Shown here piece by piece: positions 31,801 through 38,839 of a DNA stretch of 64,000 bases. How positions within the stretch are numbered: position 1 is the stretch's first letter; every line of letters starts with the position of its first letter. The position numbers and the translations under genes are program-made. Source of the DNA: Phorcus lineatus (Eukaryota > Mollusca > Gastropoda > Trochida > Trochidae); contig OV121093.1 of the NCBI GenBank assembly GCA_921293015.1, positions 25,368,622 to 25,432,621 of the forward strand. The letters run 5' to 3'. The notes below the pieces were generated by a model. That model searched no databases. It had not been told where the DNA came from and saw only the letters and a program-made list of their open reading frames with translations.

Positions 31801-34478
31801 GGCTAAGGTGATTGTAAACTAATGATGATACTCTAGGCTAAGGTGATTGTAAACTAATGATGATACTCTAGGCTAAGGTGATTGTAAACTAATGTTGATA
31901 CTCTGGGCTAAGTTGATTGTAAACTAATGTTGATACTCTGGGCTAAGTTGATTGTAAACTAATGTTGATACTCTAGGCTAAGGTGATTGTAAACTAATGA
32001 TGATACTCTAGGCTAAGGTGATTGTAAAGTAATGTTGATACTCTAGGCTAAGGTGATTGTAAAGTAATGTTGATACTCTGAGCTAAGTTGATTGTAAACT
32101 AATGTTGATACTCTTGGCTAAGGTGATTGTAAAGTAATGTTGATACTCTACGCTAAGGTGATTGTAAACTAATGTTGATACTCTAGACAAAGGTGATTGT
32201 AAACTAATTTTGATAATTTTAATTTTTCAGCAATTACAATATGTCCCTCTCTAGAAACTACATATTAAAGAGCCACTCCATGATTTTCATAACATATTTT
32301 ATATTTACCTTTGATACGAATCTAAATGTCATATGTGGTGGTATAAAATTAAAACTTTTCATGTTTTCAAGACATGCATATATGACAAATACTTGTTATC
32401 CATGAAAATCTAAAAACAGCCTTATGAATGCACAGAGGTGTAGATATCACGTCTAATATACATGTATGCTAGTTATATAACCTAACAAACACTATTGACT
32501 TCTAACTGCCCTCCTGGCTGTTTGAGATAAGTCTCCAAAATTACGTTTGATTATTTGACGTGCGCCACTGTCTGGTTTCTCCATCATAATTGCGATGTTC
32601 TACATTCATATTGTCACTGTAAAAAAAACAATAAGCTATAAAATGTGTCTTTTTAGTAACAGTCGATCAAATGACACCACTGATTAAGTTTTGCATTTAT
32701 GACTCCAACAACTCACGGAGTGGCTCTTTAAAGATTGTCATGATGTTGGTTTCTTCTTCAGCAACCTCTGTCGTCCACCAACTTTCTGTATGAGCTGGAT
32801 AGAATAACACAAGAAACTGTAGCCGTGAGTGTCCTTTGGTTTATCATTAGTTACCTCTACTACAAGTCACACTGAACCAGGACACAAGATGACCTGCATG
32901 GCTATGTTCTTGTCTACGGCCACAATTGTTAGTGACTCACAACTTGCATAATTTAGGATTTCAGTCTATCTGGCAAGTTTATTAATTGTAATTTCATATA
33001 TTTTATCTCTTTCTTAACTACTTTTTTTTTGGGGGGGGGGGGGGGAATATGAGATTTATAGAAGATTATATATATATTCATATTTGATGCTGCGTGTTCT
33101 GCTGAGCTTGCTCCTTACTTACAGACGTTGATGGAAGCCCAGAAGACAGGGGTGCCGGGAGACCAGATCTGTATACCCGGGGCCACGGAGAAGGTATTTC
33201 TTATATTTATTACCTTGTTACCGTGCTTCTATAGTGTGGCCAAATATAGCTCAAACAGATGTCCAGCTTTTCCTTTAAGAATGTCATTTCCTGTGAACAA
33301 TTTCAGGATGTAGAAAGTGGTCTAGATTTCCAACCAAGTCAAAGTATCATAACCAGTATCTAAAGAGTTGGTCCTTCAGAGCACAGCTGTAAATAAATGT
33401 GAACACTTTAAATGATTTAAAAGGGGAAGTCAATAAGTTCATAAACTTGAGTATTGATACATCACAGGCAGGAAGTCGATGAAGCCAGCCTGTCTGATCG
33501 TAGAATAAAGGTGGGTGAGATATCTTCAGAGTGTAGCATTTCTCAAGGAAATGTTTGCATCAAGGAGCACTTGCACATTTCCAAGGTGTCTGCAAGATGG
33601 GTGCCACGAAACTTAAATGCACAAGATGAACACCAGAGGGATGAATCCAGTTGTGAGCTCTGGGACATCTATAATGCTGATCACATGAACTTTTGTTCCT
33701 GTCTGGTTACAGCTGATGAAACGTATCGCTTGGATCAAGAAGAAGAGCCGTCGCATGTTGACTGCTGGACTTTTGCTTCTTCATGACAATGCTCCAATGC
33801 ACAAGAGTCATATTGCACAGGCTGCGCTTCAACAATTTGGCTTTGAGCAACCTAATCAACCCCATACAGTCTAGATCTGGCTCCAAGTGACTTTTATTGG
33901 ATTTGCAATCACACTTACGTAGAATACAAGATTTGACGATGATGATGAACTCAGCTGCTGAGGCATGGGTGAGAGGCCAGTCAGATGACTTCTACTGCTA
34001 AATGGCCAAAGTGCATCGAGGTCCAGGGAGATCATATTGAAAAATAAAATCAGTATCACAACCATTGCTTTTGTTTCGTATCCACTTCCATGAACTTATT
34101 GACTTCCCCTCAACACTCTCAATCTAAAATTTAAACCCAAGAGGATGTTCAAATTATAGATCTTAGATCAAGCATCAATTATAGTAAATTGCTGACATTG
34201 CATATAGGAAAACATTGCAAAAGAACTTTCTGCAAACAATGCATGGTTTTGCTCCAAATGCATAAAGGTTTGCCTTCAATAGGAAATGTGGCTGTTATTT
34301 ATATGTGTCAATTTGATTCTATTGTATGTTTCAGGTGCAGCTAACAAGAACAATAACTCTGTCTGAACTCCATCGTCATCGCCGTCAGTTTATAACGTAC
34401 ACCAAGATGCATCCTGTGGAGGATTGTTCGAAGCTCTACAACATGTTCGTCCAGTTCCTCAATAACAGTCTACGCTGA
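13866..34478 (+). CDS. KTI12: KTI12 homologue, Elongator-associated P-loop protein (9 exons, complete)
   Basis: KTI12 binds the Elongator complex and is needed for its tRNA wobble-uridine modification; it is a P-loop kinase-like fold related to PSTK. Exons: 13866-14016, 14194-14245, 16511-16563, 17540-17595, 17732-17811, 18775-18934, 32762-32824, 33125-33193 and 34335-34478. All have GT-AG borders. Phases join without a break to 828 nt, 275 residues plus stop. Visible features: MPLVVISGFPSSGKT with the P-loop at residues 8-15; LDSLNYIKGFRYELYC across exons 3-4 (Walker-B region); RWDSPLF and PPPPNQSTQS in exon 6; MEAQKTGVPGD in exon 8; RRQFITYTKMHP near the C-terminus. All are KTI12 hallmarks. 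The protein is shorter than human KTI12 because the middle linker is reduced. The ATG context is AAACATGC. Intron 6 (13.8 kb) contains several transposons. The gene looks functional. Confidence 0.95.
16155..16290 (+). mobile_element. LINE 3' tail fragment in KTI12 intron 2
   Basis: The stretch ends AATAAAATACTGTTTAAATC, close to the tail of the CR1-like LINE at about 12551-12569. Before it comes GCCTTTATATAGGC and a small hairpin, AGGCA-TTTGC-TGCCT, in the position of the UUCG hairpin of that LINE. It looks like a strongly 5'-truncated copy of a related element. Confidence 0.55.
17876..18215 (+). repeat. Dispersed repeat copy in KTI12 intron 5
   Basis: From TTTTCCAGCGCCGTGAGAC through GAATGATTTTTTTTTATC, AAGGATTGTCTTCAT and ACAATACGACCTCTAGTTA, it matches 20705-21030 in the same order and orientation, with about 75-80 percent similarity by eye. 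It is non-coding. It belongs to the degenerate repeat family that surrounds the piggyBac gene. Confidence 0.65.
19293..19344 (+). repeat. 26-bp tandem duplication
   Basis: Two perfect tandem copies of a 26-bp unit that starts CAACTTAGCGCCCTGAGAGA. They lie in KTI12 intron 6. Confidence 0.85.
19400..19480 (+). repeat. Relic copies of the 35-bp repeat
   Basis: About two diverged units contain AAGGTGATTGCAATCTAG, TTGATACTCT and ATTGATACTCTGGG. They are clearly related to the 35-bp array at 31.4-32.2 kb, 12 kb away in the same intron. Confidence 0.6.
19535..19737 (+). pseudogene. LINE 3'-end coding fragment
   Basis: A 60-odd codon frame reads CPFCNLGIEDEYHFLFIC followed by about 40 residues and a TGA stop. 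The CxxC...EDE.HFLF.C block is the zinc-knuckle-like C-terminus seen in the LINE at 41.2-41.4 kb, so this is a 5'-truncated copy of that family, on the plus strand in intron 6. Confidence 0.65.
20040..20640 (-). pseudogene. CR1-like LINE, C-terminal fragment
   Basis: The minus strand encodes the C-terminal domain of the CR1-like family: LINFYKMYNNLAPDYLCDLV, SFLPDTIKMWNSLPDNLTNA, YGSRFCQIVHTRLKLGCSVL and CACGYHDEDIIHYLFIC. These match the 3' part at 11829-12347 domain by domain. The frame shifts near 20160, after which the family's C-terminal residues continue in another frame to a stop near 20043. It is 5'-truncated at about 20640 and sits in KTI12 intron 6. Confidence 0.8.
20690..22010. repeat. 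Degenerate repeat block left of piggyBac
   Basis: Diverged repeating words recur: GCGCA(C/T)AT(A/G)CAAATTATACATGGAATT, CCTCTTTACGA, GAGATA...GCGAAAGA. They appear near 20950, 21090, 21475, 21675 and 21865. The first 330 bp match 17876-18215. The same words recur at 25.3-26.7 kb, on the other side of the piggyBac gene. No coding frame is supported. A local GC-rich stretch (21260-21400) is unexplained. Confidence 0.55.
22192..24153 (-). CDS. piggyBac-family transposase (intact)
   Basis: This 653-residue DDE transposase cuts and pastes DNA at TTAA sites. The N-terminus is acidic and Ser/Asp-rich (residues about 35-55), as in piggyBac proteins. The catalytic domain follows, with ICVDEGLVPWKG (first Asp about 276), YHVFMDNFYSS (second Asp about 354) and NKYMGGVDRADQM (third Asp about 460). 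A C-terminal cysteine-rich zinc-binding domain (about 575-640) has the spacing CVVCSK, ECSDC, C, C. The start ATG at 24153 has A at -3. There is no frameshift or internal stop, and the length is typical. It lies antisense inside KTI12 intron 6. I could not identify TIRs or TTAA borders, so the extent of the whole element is open. It could be a mobile copy, or a domesticated copy; the sequence alone does not decide. Confidence 0.92.
   Translation of the reverse strand: MPKARRPRTRSWEGPSTSSDDDFINEVHADEASDMESTDESDSESDSDSDIEIRNIAKDILAATGGAGTSTEEEFSGFDEQYNEMDTHFDDPENFMERWTEGPRPRGRVDLHFTGATGLGRFIELPDNPHPIDFLGLFLHEDDYGSLAAETNRYFHQQVDDKVLKPCSRLRQWYDTNAEEMKVFVAMTIAMSLVVQRNFSEYWSTSDVTSTPFFAKCMPRDRFWLLLTYLHLNDNNQMPGRNTSHFSPINKLGYLYQRIVHRFSRVYKPHQNICVDEGLVPWKGNLSFKVYNPDKPKKYGIKAYMLCDSTNGYVCKFQLYTGKTNETVSAGGKTFDLVIDLVKDYAGKGYHVFMDNFYSSVALYINLWEMGTGATGTLRGNRKGIPDKVKKAQKKQKKGDMIVYHNQDLLVLRYEDRKSVLLMSTVEDNEIVETGKKNRMTGEAIAKPRIVHEYNKYMGGVDRADQMLSYTPFKIKTLKWWKRVWFHVLNVAMLNAYILYKEFSKDKTLKTSRQFRKDLVQHMITFADTEKVPSLRRRPRGRPSTSDDSVLRLHGRHFPSKIEPVGKKKNLSRTCVVCSKARRELLRRDVEETNQPVRKKKRVGRESSYECSDCNVALCATPCFRIYHTSQDCTKAYISLMSEKENEGDNQED
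24350..24525. repeat. Imperfect tandem repeat with GGACA-nn-TTCTAAC words
   Basis: The words GGACATTTTCTAACT, GGACAAATTCTAACATT, GGACAATTTCTAACTTT and GGACACTTTCTAACTTT recur. Two 60-bp stretches ending CTTTTCACAATCC(A/C)GCC are nearly the same. Non-coding. Confidence 0.6.
24870..25165 (+). repeat. About 80-bp tandem repeat, 3.5 copies
   Basis: The word GGCGGTGCCCG or a near variant starts at 24905, 24987, 25068 and 25146. Between copies lies ATCCCCGACATA(T/C)TGTGTCTC and AACATTTTCGTTGGACA. Periods are 82, 81 and 78 bp. The 81-bp period keeps a frame open (LMAVP recurs every 27 residues), but there is no other sign of a gene. Confidence 0.75.
25335..26660. repeat. Degenerate tandem repeat block right of piggyBac
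   Basis: About eight diverged units of roughly 145-197 bp start with GCGCATAT(A)CA and carry GGAATTGAAGA, TTCCTCTTTA, GCGCCA and GCGAAAGAAAGGTA in the same order. Two neighbouring pairs (25524-25790 and 25904-26180) are much more alike, about 380 bp apart, so a dimer was duplicated later. Non-coding. Related to 20690-22010. Confidence 0.65.
26661..27164. other. No gene recognised; GC-richer patch in intron 6
   Basis: The stretch 26730-26850 is GC-richer, with GTGCGCACGC and similar words, but has no supported frame. From 27071 to 27164 the open frame of the neighbouring LINE continues on the minus strand but no longer resembles it, so a junction near 27165 is likely. Confidence 0.4.
27165..28385 (-). 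pseudogene. CR1-like LINE, reverse transcriptase domain
   Basis: The minus strand encodes a nearly full reverse transcriptase: [51 protein letters not shown], and the active-site box LADDTSIY. Then come FNPKKTETINFS, QNHKHLSITL, INCLRSFKYRLSRKTLE and WDNCTNEQ. The frame is open for about 400 codons. Just upstream (28300-28385) the residues LDGPDGIGNRF, the usual lead-in to this RT, lie in another frame. The C-terminal domain is missing: similarity ends near 27165 (ERRRDITL), so the 3' part was lost. It is the same family as the LINE at 980-12567. Confidence 0.85.
28386..29300 (-). pseudogene. CR1-like LINE, APE endonuclease domain
   Basis: This encodes an apurinic-like endonuclease: NIRSLKDKIDIIHAEFSDYD, IICLTET, RGGGVAIYLK, a central ITDDFNIDIL block (usually GDFN), SRTLIDLIFVT and ICSDHCPIFVT. 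The order and spacing are those of LINE APE domains, which nick target DNA to prime reverse transcription. After KAKRRNHTSDW the sequence jumps to the RT lead-in in another frame. The linker that normally joins endonuclease and RT, roughly 150 residues, is deleted (inference from family structure). The copy starts at about 29300, just before the first endonuclease motif, so it is 5'-truncated. Confidence 0.82.
29301..31431. other. KTI12 intron 6, no gene recognised
   Basis: AT-rich sequence. A short TA/TG microsatellite lies at about 30018-30043. The word GTGGTACACCACAA(C/T)ACTGT occurs twice (about 30786 and 30914). No exon with matching KTI12 phase and no other coding frame are visible. Confidence 0.5.
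31432..32215 (+). repeat. 35-bp tandem array, about 22 copies
   Basis: The unit reads GATTGTAAACTAATGTTGAT then ACTCT(A/G)GGCTAAG(G/T)T. Period is 35 bp (for example 31501 to 31536). Two variant types alternate in blocks: GGGCTAAGTTG and AGGCTAAGGTG. There is no frame or splice site. It is in KTI12 intron 6. Confidence 0.95.
32265..32731. mobile_element. TTAA-flanked MITE next to KTI12 exon 7
   Basis: Perfect 11-bp inverted ends AGAGCCACTCC (32269-32279) and its complement (32717-32727) are each flanked outside by TTAA (32265-32268 and 32728-32731). TTAA duplications are typical of piggyBac and Kolobok transposons (established knowledge). The 459-bp interior is non-coding. The right end is 31 bp from the first base of KTI12 exon 7. 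Confidence 0.78.
33022..33045. repeat. Homopolymer T9-G15
   Basis: A run of nine T is followed by fifteen G in KTI12 intron 7. Length is likely variable or assembly-sensitive. Confidence 0.85.
33422..34110 (+). mobile_element. Dead mariner transposon with both terminal inverted repeats
   Basis: Ends carry a 21-bp perfect inverted repeat containing GGGGAAGTCAATAAG. The interior holds remains of a mariner (DD34D) transposase: RIKVGEISSECSISQGN, KVSARWVPR and ELWDIYNADHMNF, with the first catalytic Asp region LVTADET. After an internal deletion near 33740-33760 come LLHDNAPMH (second Asp) and DLAPSDF (third Asp). The frame is shifted and stopped several times. At 689 bp it is about half the normal mariner length. 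A TA duplication is not evident outside the repeats. It lies in KTI12 intron 8. Confidence 0.88.
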
Positions 34479-35255
34479 AGCAGGACACTAAATCTTTCAT
34501 CAAGGAGAACTTTGTTACGAGTCCTTCTCTATGTACATGATGCCATTTTCTCCTCATGTGTCCAGTTGAAGACACTAATACCCTTGCACATTAAGACTTT
34601 ACGGATGAAAGGTTGATAAGTTACTGATTTGCTGAGGATATTGAACGTTCATCAAGGAATGAGGTCACAAGAGTCGGGGTAATGATGTCATAGTAGTACT
34701 GTGGTATCATCACTTCTAATATCTTGCATTGTGACATCACCAGTTCATGTACTTTATAGTGATATCATGTACTTGGTTAGTTCAAACCTCTGATATCATG
34801 TATTTGATGATATTAACGTTCTGTACACAGTCTACTCTTAAAATAATAGTCCCTGTGGAGTAAATCTTTGGATGATAAATCTCTGAAACTGGATTATTTT
34901 CATGCTTTTATCTTAAGGGAGAATTCTATGACATCATTCTATGCCGTTTTTACTGTATATAATCATGTACTGATGTAATGTACATTTTATTTATTACAGC
35001 GTTTGTAATATAGAAATTTATATGATAAAAACCATAAAGAAATTTCAAGATGGTATGGGGGAGGTCGCAATGTCATGTACTTCTGCTATGGTTTAGACTA
35101 CAGAGATTTAATCATTTTACCTTGAATTTGGTTTGATGCAGGTTTTACCTACTTATTTATACAACCAATTAAATAATATTTTTTCATTAATTAGAAGTAC
35201 TCTGAATATACCCTTTTAAACAAAATATGTTCCTAATAAAAAATTTCACCGGTAC
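34479..35255 (+). other. KTI12 3' UTR and candidate polyadenylation signal
   Basis: No further coding follows the TGA stop. The first clear plus-strand AATAAA is at 35235-35240. The true cleavage site could be earlier, at a variant signal. Confidence 0.4.
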
Positions 35256-35806
35256 ATATTTTGACAAGTTCAGACTTAATACCATGTTGCCTCAATGATA
35301 TGCTTCAACTCCATGTGAAATAATCATGCATTAAATGCATTTTAACACATATTTTTATGCTTTATTTGTTTCTTTATTTAATATTGTGTTCAGAAAGTTA
35401 AACATATAATTATTCAACCTGATTATCCACAGTTATATAAACAGATGTTTTAGGTTTCATAGAATATTACATTAATAAATATTAAATTCCATGGACACAC
35501 TCTATAAATACATATCTAAAAGGGTGTAGCTCTTAAGGGTTATTAAGTGCCTAAGTGTAGGCAGTATTTTATGTAAAGGAGCCAAAGTCTTTCTTTACTG
35601 ATGAGGGAAATCATGCAGTGATAAGTGGTCTCTGCTACCTTCCAAAGTCATGTATAGCATTATCTTTATTTCATTGGACAATGCTATGCTGGTAGCGTTC
35701 AGTCTGCCCTGGGACATAAGTGGTCTTTTCCTGATCGCTTCGCCCTTTGAACAATTCATACTATCATCATTATTTTAAAAAGAACAGTAAAAAACCGAGA
35801 GCTTAT
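35256..35806. other. No gene recognised
   Basis: AT-rich intergenic sequence between KTI12 and the 34-bp satellite. No frame or repeat was supported. Confidence 0.5.
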
Positions 35807-38628
35807 CACAAGACTGTACCCCATGTCTACATAGTCAATCACAAAGACTGTACCCCATGTCTACATAGTCAATCACAAAGACTGTATCCCATGTCTACAT
35901 AGTCAATCACAAAGACTGTACCCCATGTCTACATAGTCAAACACAAAGACTGTACCCCATGTCTACATAGTCAATCACAAAGACTGTACCCCATGTCTAC
36001 ATAGTCAAACACAAAGACTGTACCCCATGTCTACATAGTCAATCACAAAGACTGTACCCCATGTCTACATAGTCAAACACAAAGACTGTACCCCATGTCT
36101 ACATAGTCAAACACAAAGACTGTACCCCATGTCTACATAGTCAATCACAAAGAATGTACCCCATGTCTACATAGTCAATCACAAAGACTGTACCCCATGT
36201 CTACATAGTCAATCACAAAGACTGTACCCCATGTCTACATAGTCAAACACAAAGAATGTACCCCATGTCTACATAGTCAATCACAAAGACTGTACCCCAT
36301 GTCTACATAGTCAATCATGAAGACTGTACCCCATGTCTACATATTCAATCACAAAGACTGTACCCCATGTCTACATAGTCAATCATGAAGACTGTATCCC
36401 ATGTCTACATAGTCAAACACAAAGACTGTACCCCATGTCTACATAGTCAATCACAAAGACTGTACCCCATGTCTACATAGTCAATCATGAAGACTGTATC
36501 CCAAGTCTACATAGTCAATCACAAAGACTGTACCCCATGTCTACATAGTCAATCACAAAGACTGTACCCCATGTCTACATAGTCAATCACAAAGACTGTA
36601 CCCCATGTCTACATAGTCAATCACAAAGACTGTACCCCATGTCTACACATTCAATCACGAAGACTGTACCCCATGTCTACACAGTCAAACACAAAGACTG
36701 TACCCCATGTCTACATAGTCAAACACAAAGACTGTACCCCATGTCTACATAGTCAAACATAAAGACTGTACCCCATGTCTACATAGTCAATCACGAAAAC
36801 TGTACCCCATGTCTACATAGTCAATCACGAAAACTGTACCCCATGTCTACATAGTCAAACACAAAGACTGTACCCCATGTCTACATATTCAATCACGAAG
36901 ACTGTACCCCATGTCTACATAGTCAATCACAAAGACTGTACCCCATGTCTACATAGTCAATCACGAAGACTGTATCCCATGTCTACATAGTCAATCACGA
37001 AGACTGTATCCCATGTCTACATAGTCAAACACAAAGACTGTACCCCATGTCTACATATTCAATCACGAAGACTGTACCCCATGTCTACATAGTCAATCAC
37101 AAAGACTGTACCCCATGTCTACATAGTCAAACACAAAGACTGTACCCCATGTCTACATAGTCAATCACGAAAACTGTACCCCATGTCTACATAGTCAAAC
37201 ACAAAGACTGTACCCCATGTCTACATAGTCAATCACGAAGAATGTACCCCATGTCTACATAGTCAATCACGAAAACTGTACCCCATGTCTACATAGTCAA
37301 TCACGAAGAATGTACCCCATGTCTACATAGTCAAACACAAAGACTGTACCCCATGTCTACATAGTCAATCACGAAAACTGTACCCCATGTCTACATAGTC
37401 AAACACAAAGACTGTACCCCATGTCTACATAGTCAAACACAAAGACTGTACCCCATGTATACATATTCAATCACAAAGACTGTACCCCATGTCTACATAG
37501 TCAATCACAAAGACTGTACCCCATGTCTACATAGTCAATCATAAAGACTGTACCCCATGTCTACATGGTCAAACACAAAGACTGTATCCCATGTCTACAC
37601 AGTCAATCACAAAGACTGTACCCCATGTCTACATAGTCAATCATAAAGACTGTACCCCATGTCTACATAGTCAATCACGAAAACTGTACCCCATGTCTAC
37701 ATAGTCAAACACAAAGACTGAACCCCATGTCTACATAGTCAATCACAAAGACTGTACCCCATGTCTACATAGTCAAACACAAAGACTGTACCCCATGTCT
37801 ACATAGTCAATCACGAAGAATGTACCCCATGTCTACATAGTCAATCACGAAAACTGTACCCCATGTCTACATAGTCAAACACAAAGACTGTACCCCATGT
37901 CTACATAGTCAATCATAAAGACTGTACCCCATGTCTACATAGTCAAACACAAAGACTGTACCCCATGTCTACATAGTCAATCACGAAGAATGTACCCCAT
38001 GTCTACATAGTCAATCACGAAAACTGTATCCCATGTCTACATAGTCAAACACGAAGACTGTACCCCATGTCTACATAGTCAATCACAAAGACTGTACCCC
38101 ATGTCTACATAGTCAATCACAAAGACTTACCCCATGTCTACATAGTCAATCACGAAGACTGTATCCCATGTCTACACAGTCAATCACAAAGACTGTACCC
38201 CATGTCTACATAGTCAATCATAAAGACTGTACCCCATGTCTACATAGTCAATCACGAAAACTGTATCCCATGTCTATATAGTCAAACACAAAGACTGTAC
38301 CCCATGTCTACATAGTCAATCACAAAGACTGTACCCCATGTCTACATAGTCAAACACAAAGACTGTACCCCATGTCTACATAGTCAATCACGAAGAATGT
38401 ACCCCATGTCTACATAGTCAATCACGAAAACTGTACCCCATGTCTACATAGTCAAACACAAAGACTGTACCCCATGTCTACATAGTCAATCATAAAGACT
38501 GTACCCCATGTCTACATAGTCAAACACAAAGACTGTACCCCATGTCTACATAGTCAATCACGAAGAATGTACCCCATGTCTACATAGTCAATCACGAAAA
38601 CTGTACCCCATGTCTACATAGACTGTAC
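35807..38628 (+). repeat. 34-bp satellite array, about 83 copies, with higher-order structure
   Basis: The unit is AAGACTGTACCCCATGTCTA followed by CATAGTCAATCACA, period 34 bp (for example CCATGTCTAC at 35821 and 35855). Units vary at a few sites: TCAATC or TCAAAC; ACAAAG, ACGAAG, ATAAAG or ACGAAA; TACCCC or TATCCC; GACTG or GAATG. Variant order repeats exactly between about 37580-38050 and about 38157-38627, 577 bp apart, which is 17 units minus the one base missing from the unit at about 38123. The period is not a multiple of three, and there is no coding frame. Confidence 0.95.
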
Positions 38629-38800
38629 CTGAACTGAACTTTATTACACTCAGGCTGTAGACAGCAGCAAAAGAGGTACAAGAACATATATACATCATGA
38701 AATACAATGGGATACAAATATGATATACATTTAGTTGATTGAATAGACGTGTATTTTGAACTTATGGACACTATCTCTTGAATAAAGACATAATCATTTT
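38629..38800 (-). mobile_element. Possible LINE 3' tail, minus strand
   Basis: Read on the minus strand, the sequence ends CTGAGTGTAATAAAGTTCAG(TTCAG), an AATAAA followed by a short tandem tail, the layout of LINE or SINE 3' ends. It abuts the satellite. No coding part is visible. Confidence 0.3.
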
Positions 38801-38839
38801 AAAAAACATTGACAGTTTTCTCAAAGTTTATTGGTATTA

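Noticed and set aside
35807..38628. CRISPR-like array
   Set aside because: Whole 34-bp units repeat head to tail with no unique spacers, and the genome is eukaryotic. It is a satellite. The same applies to the 35-bp and 40-bp arrays.
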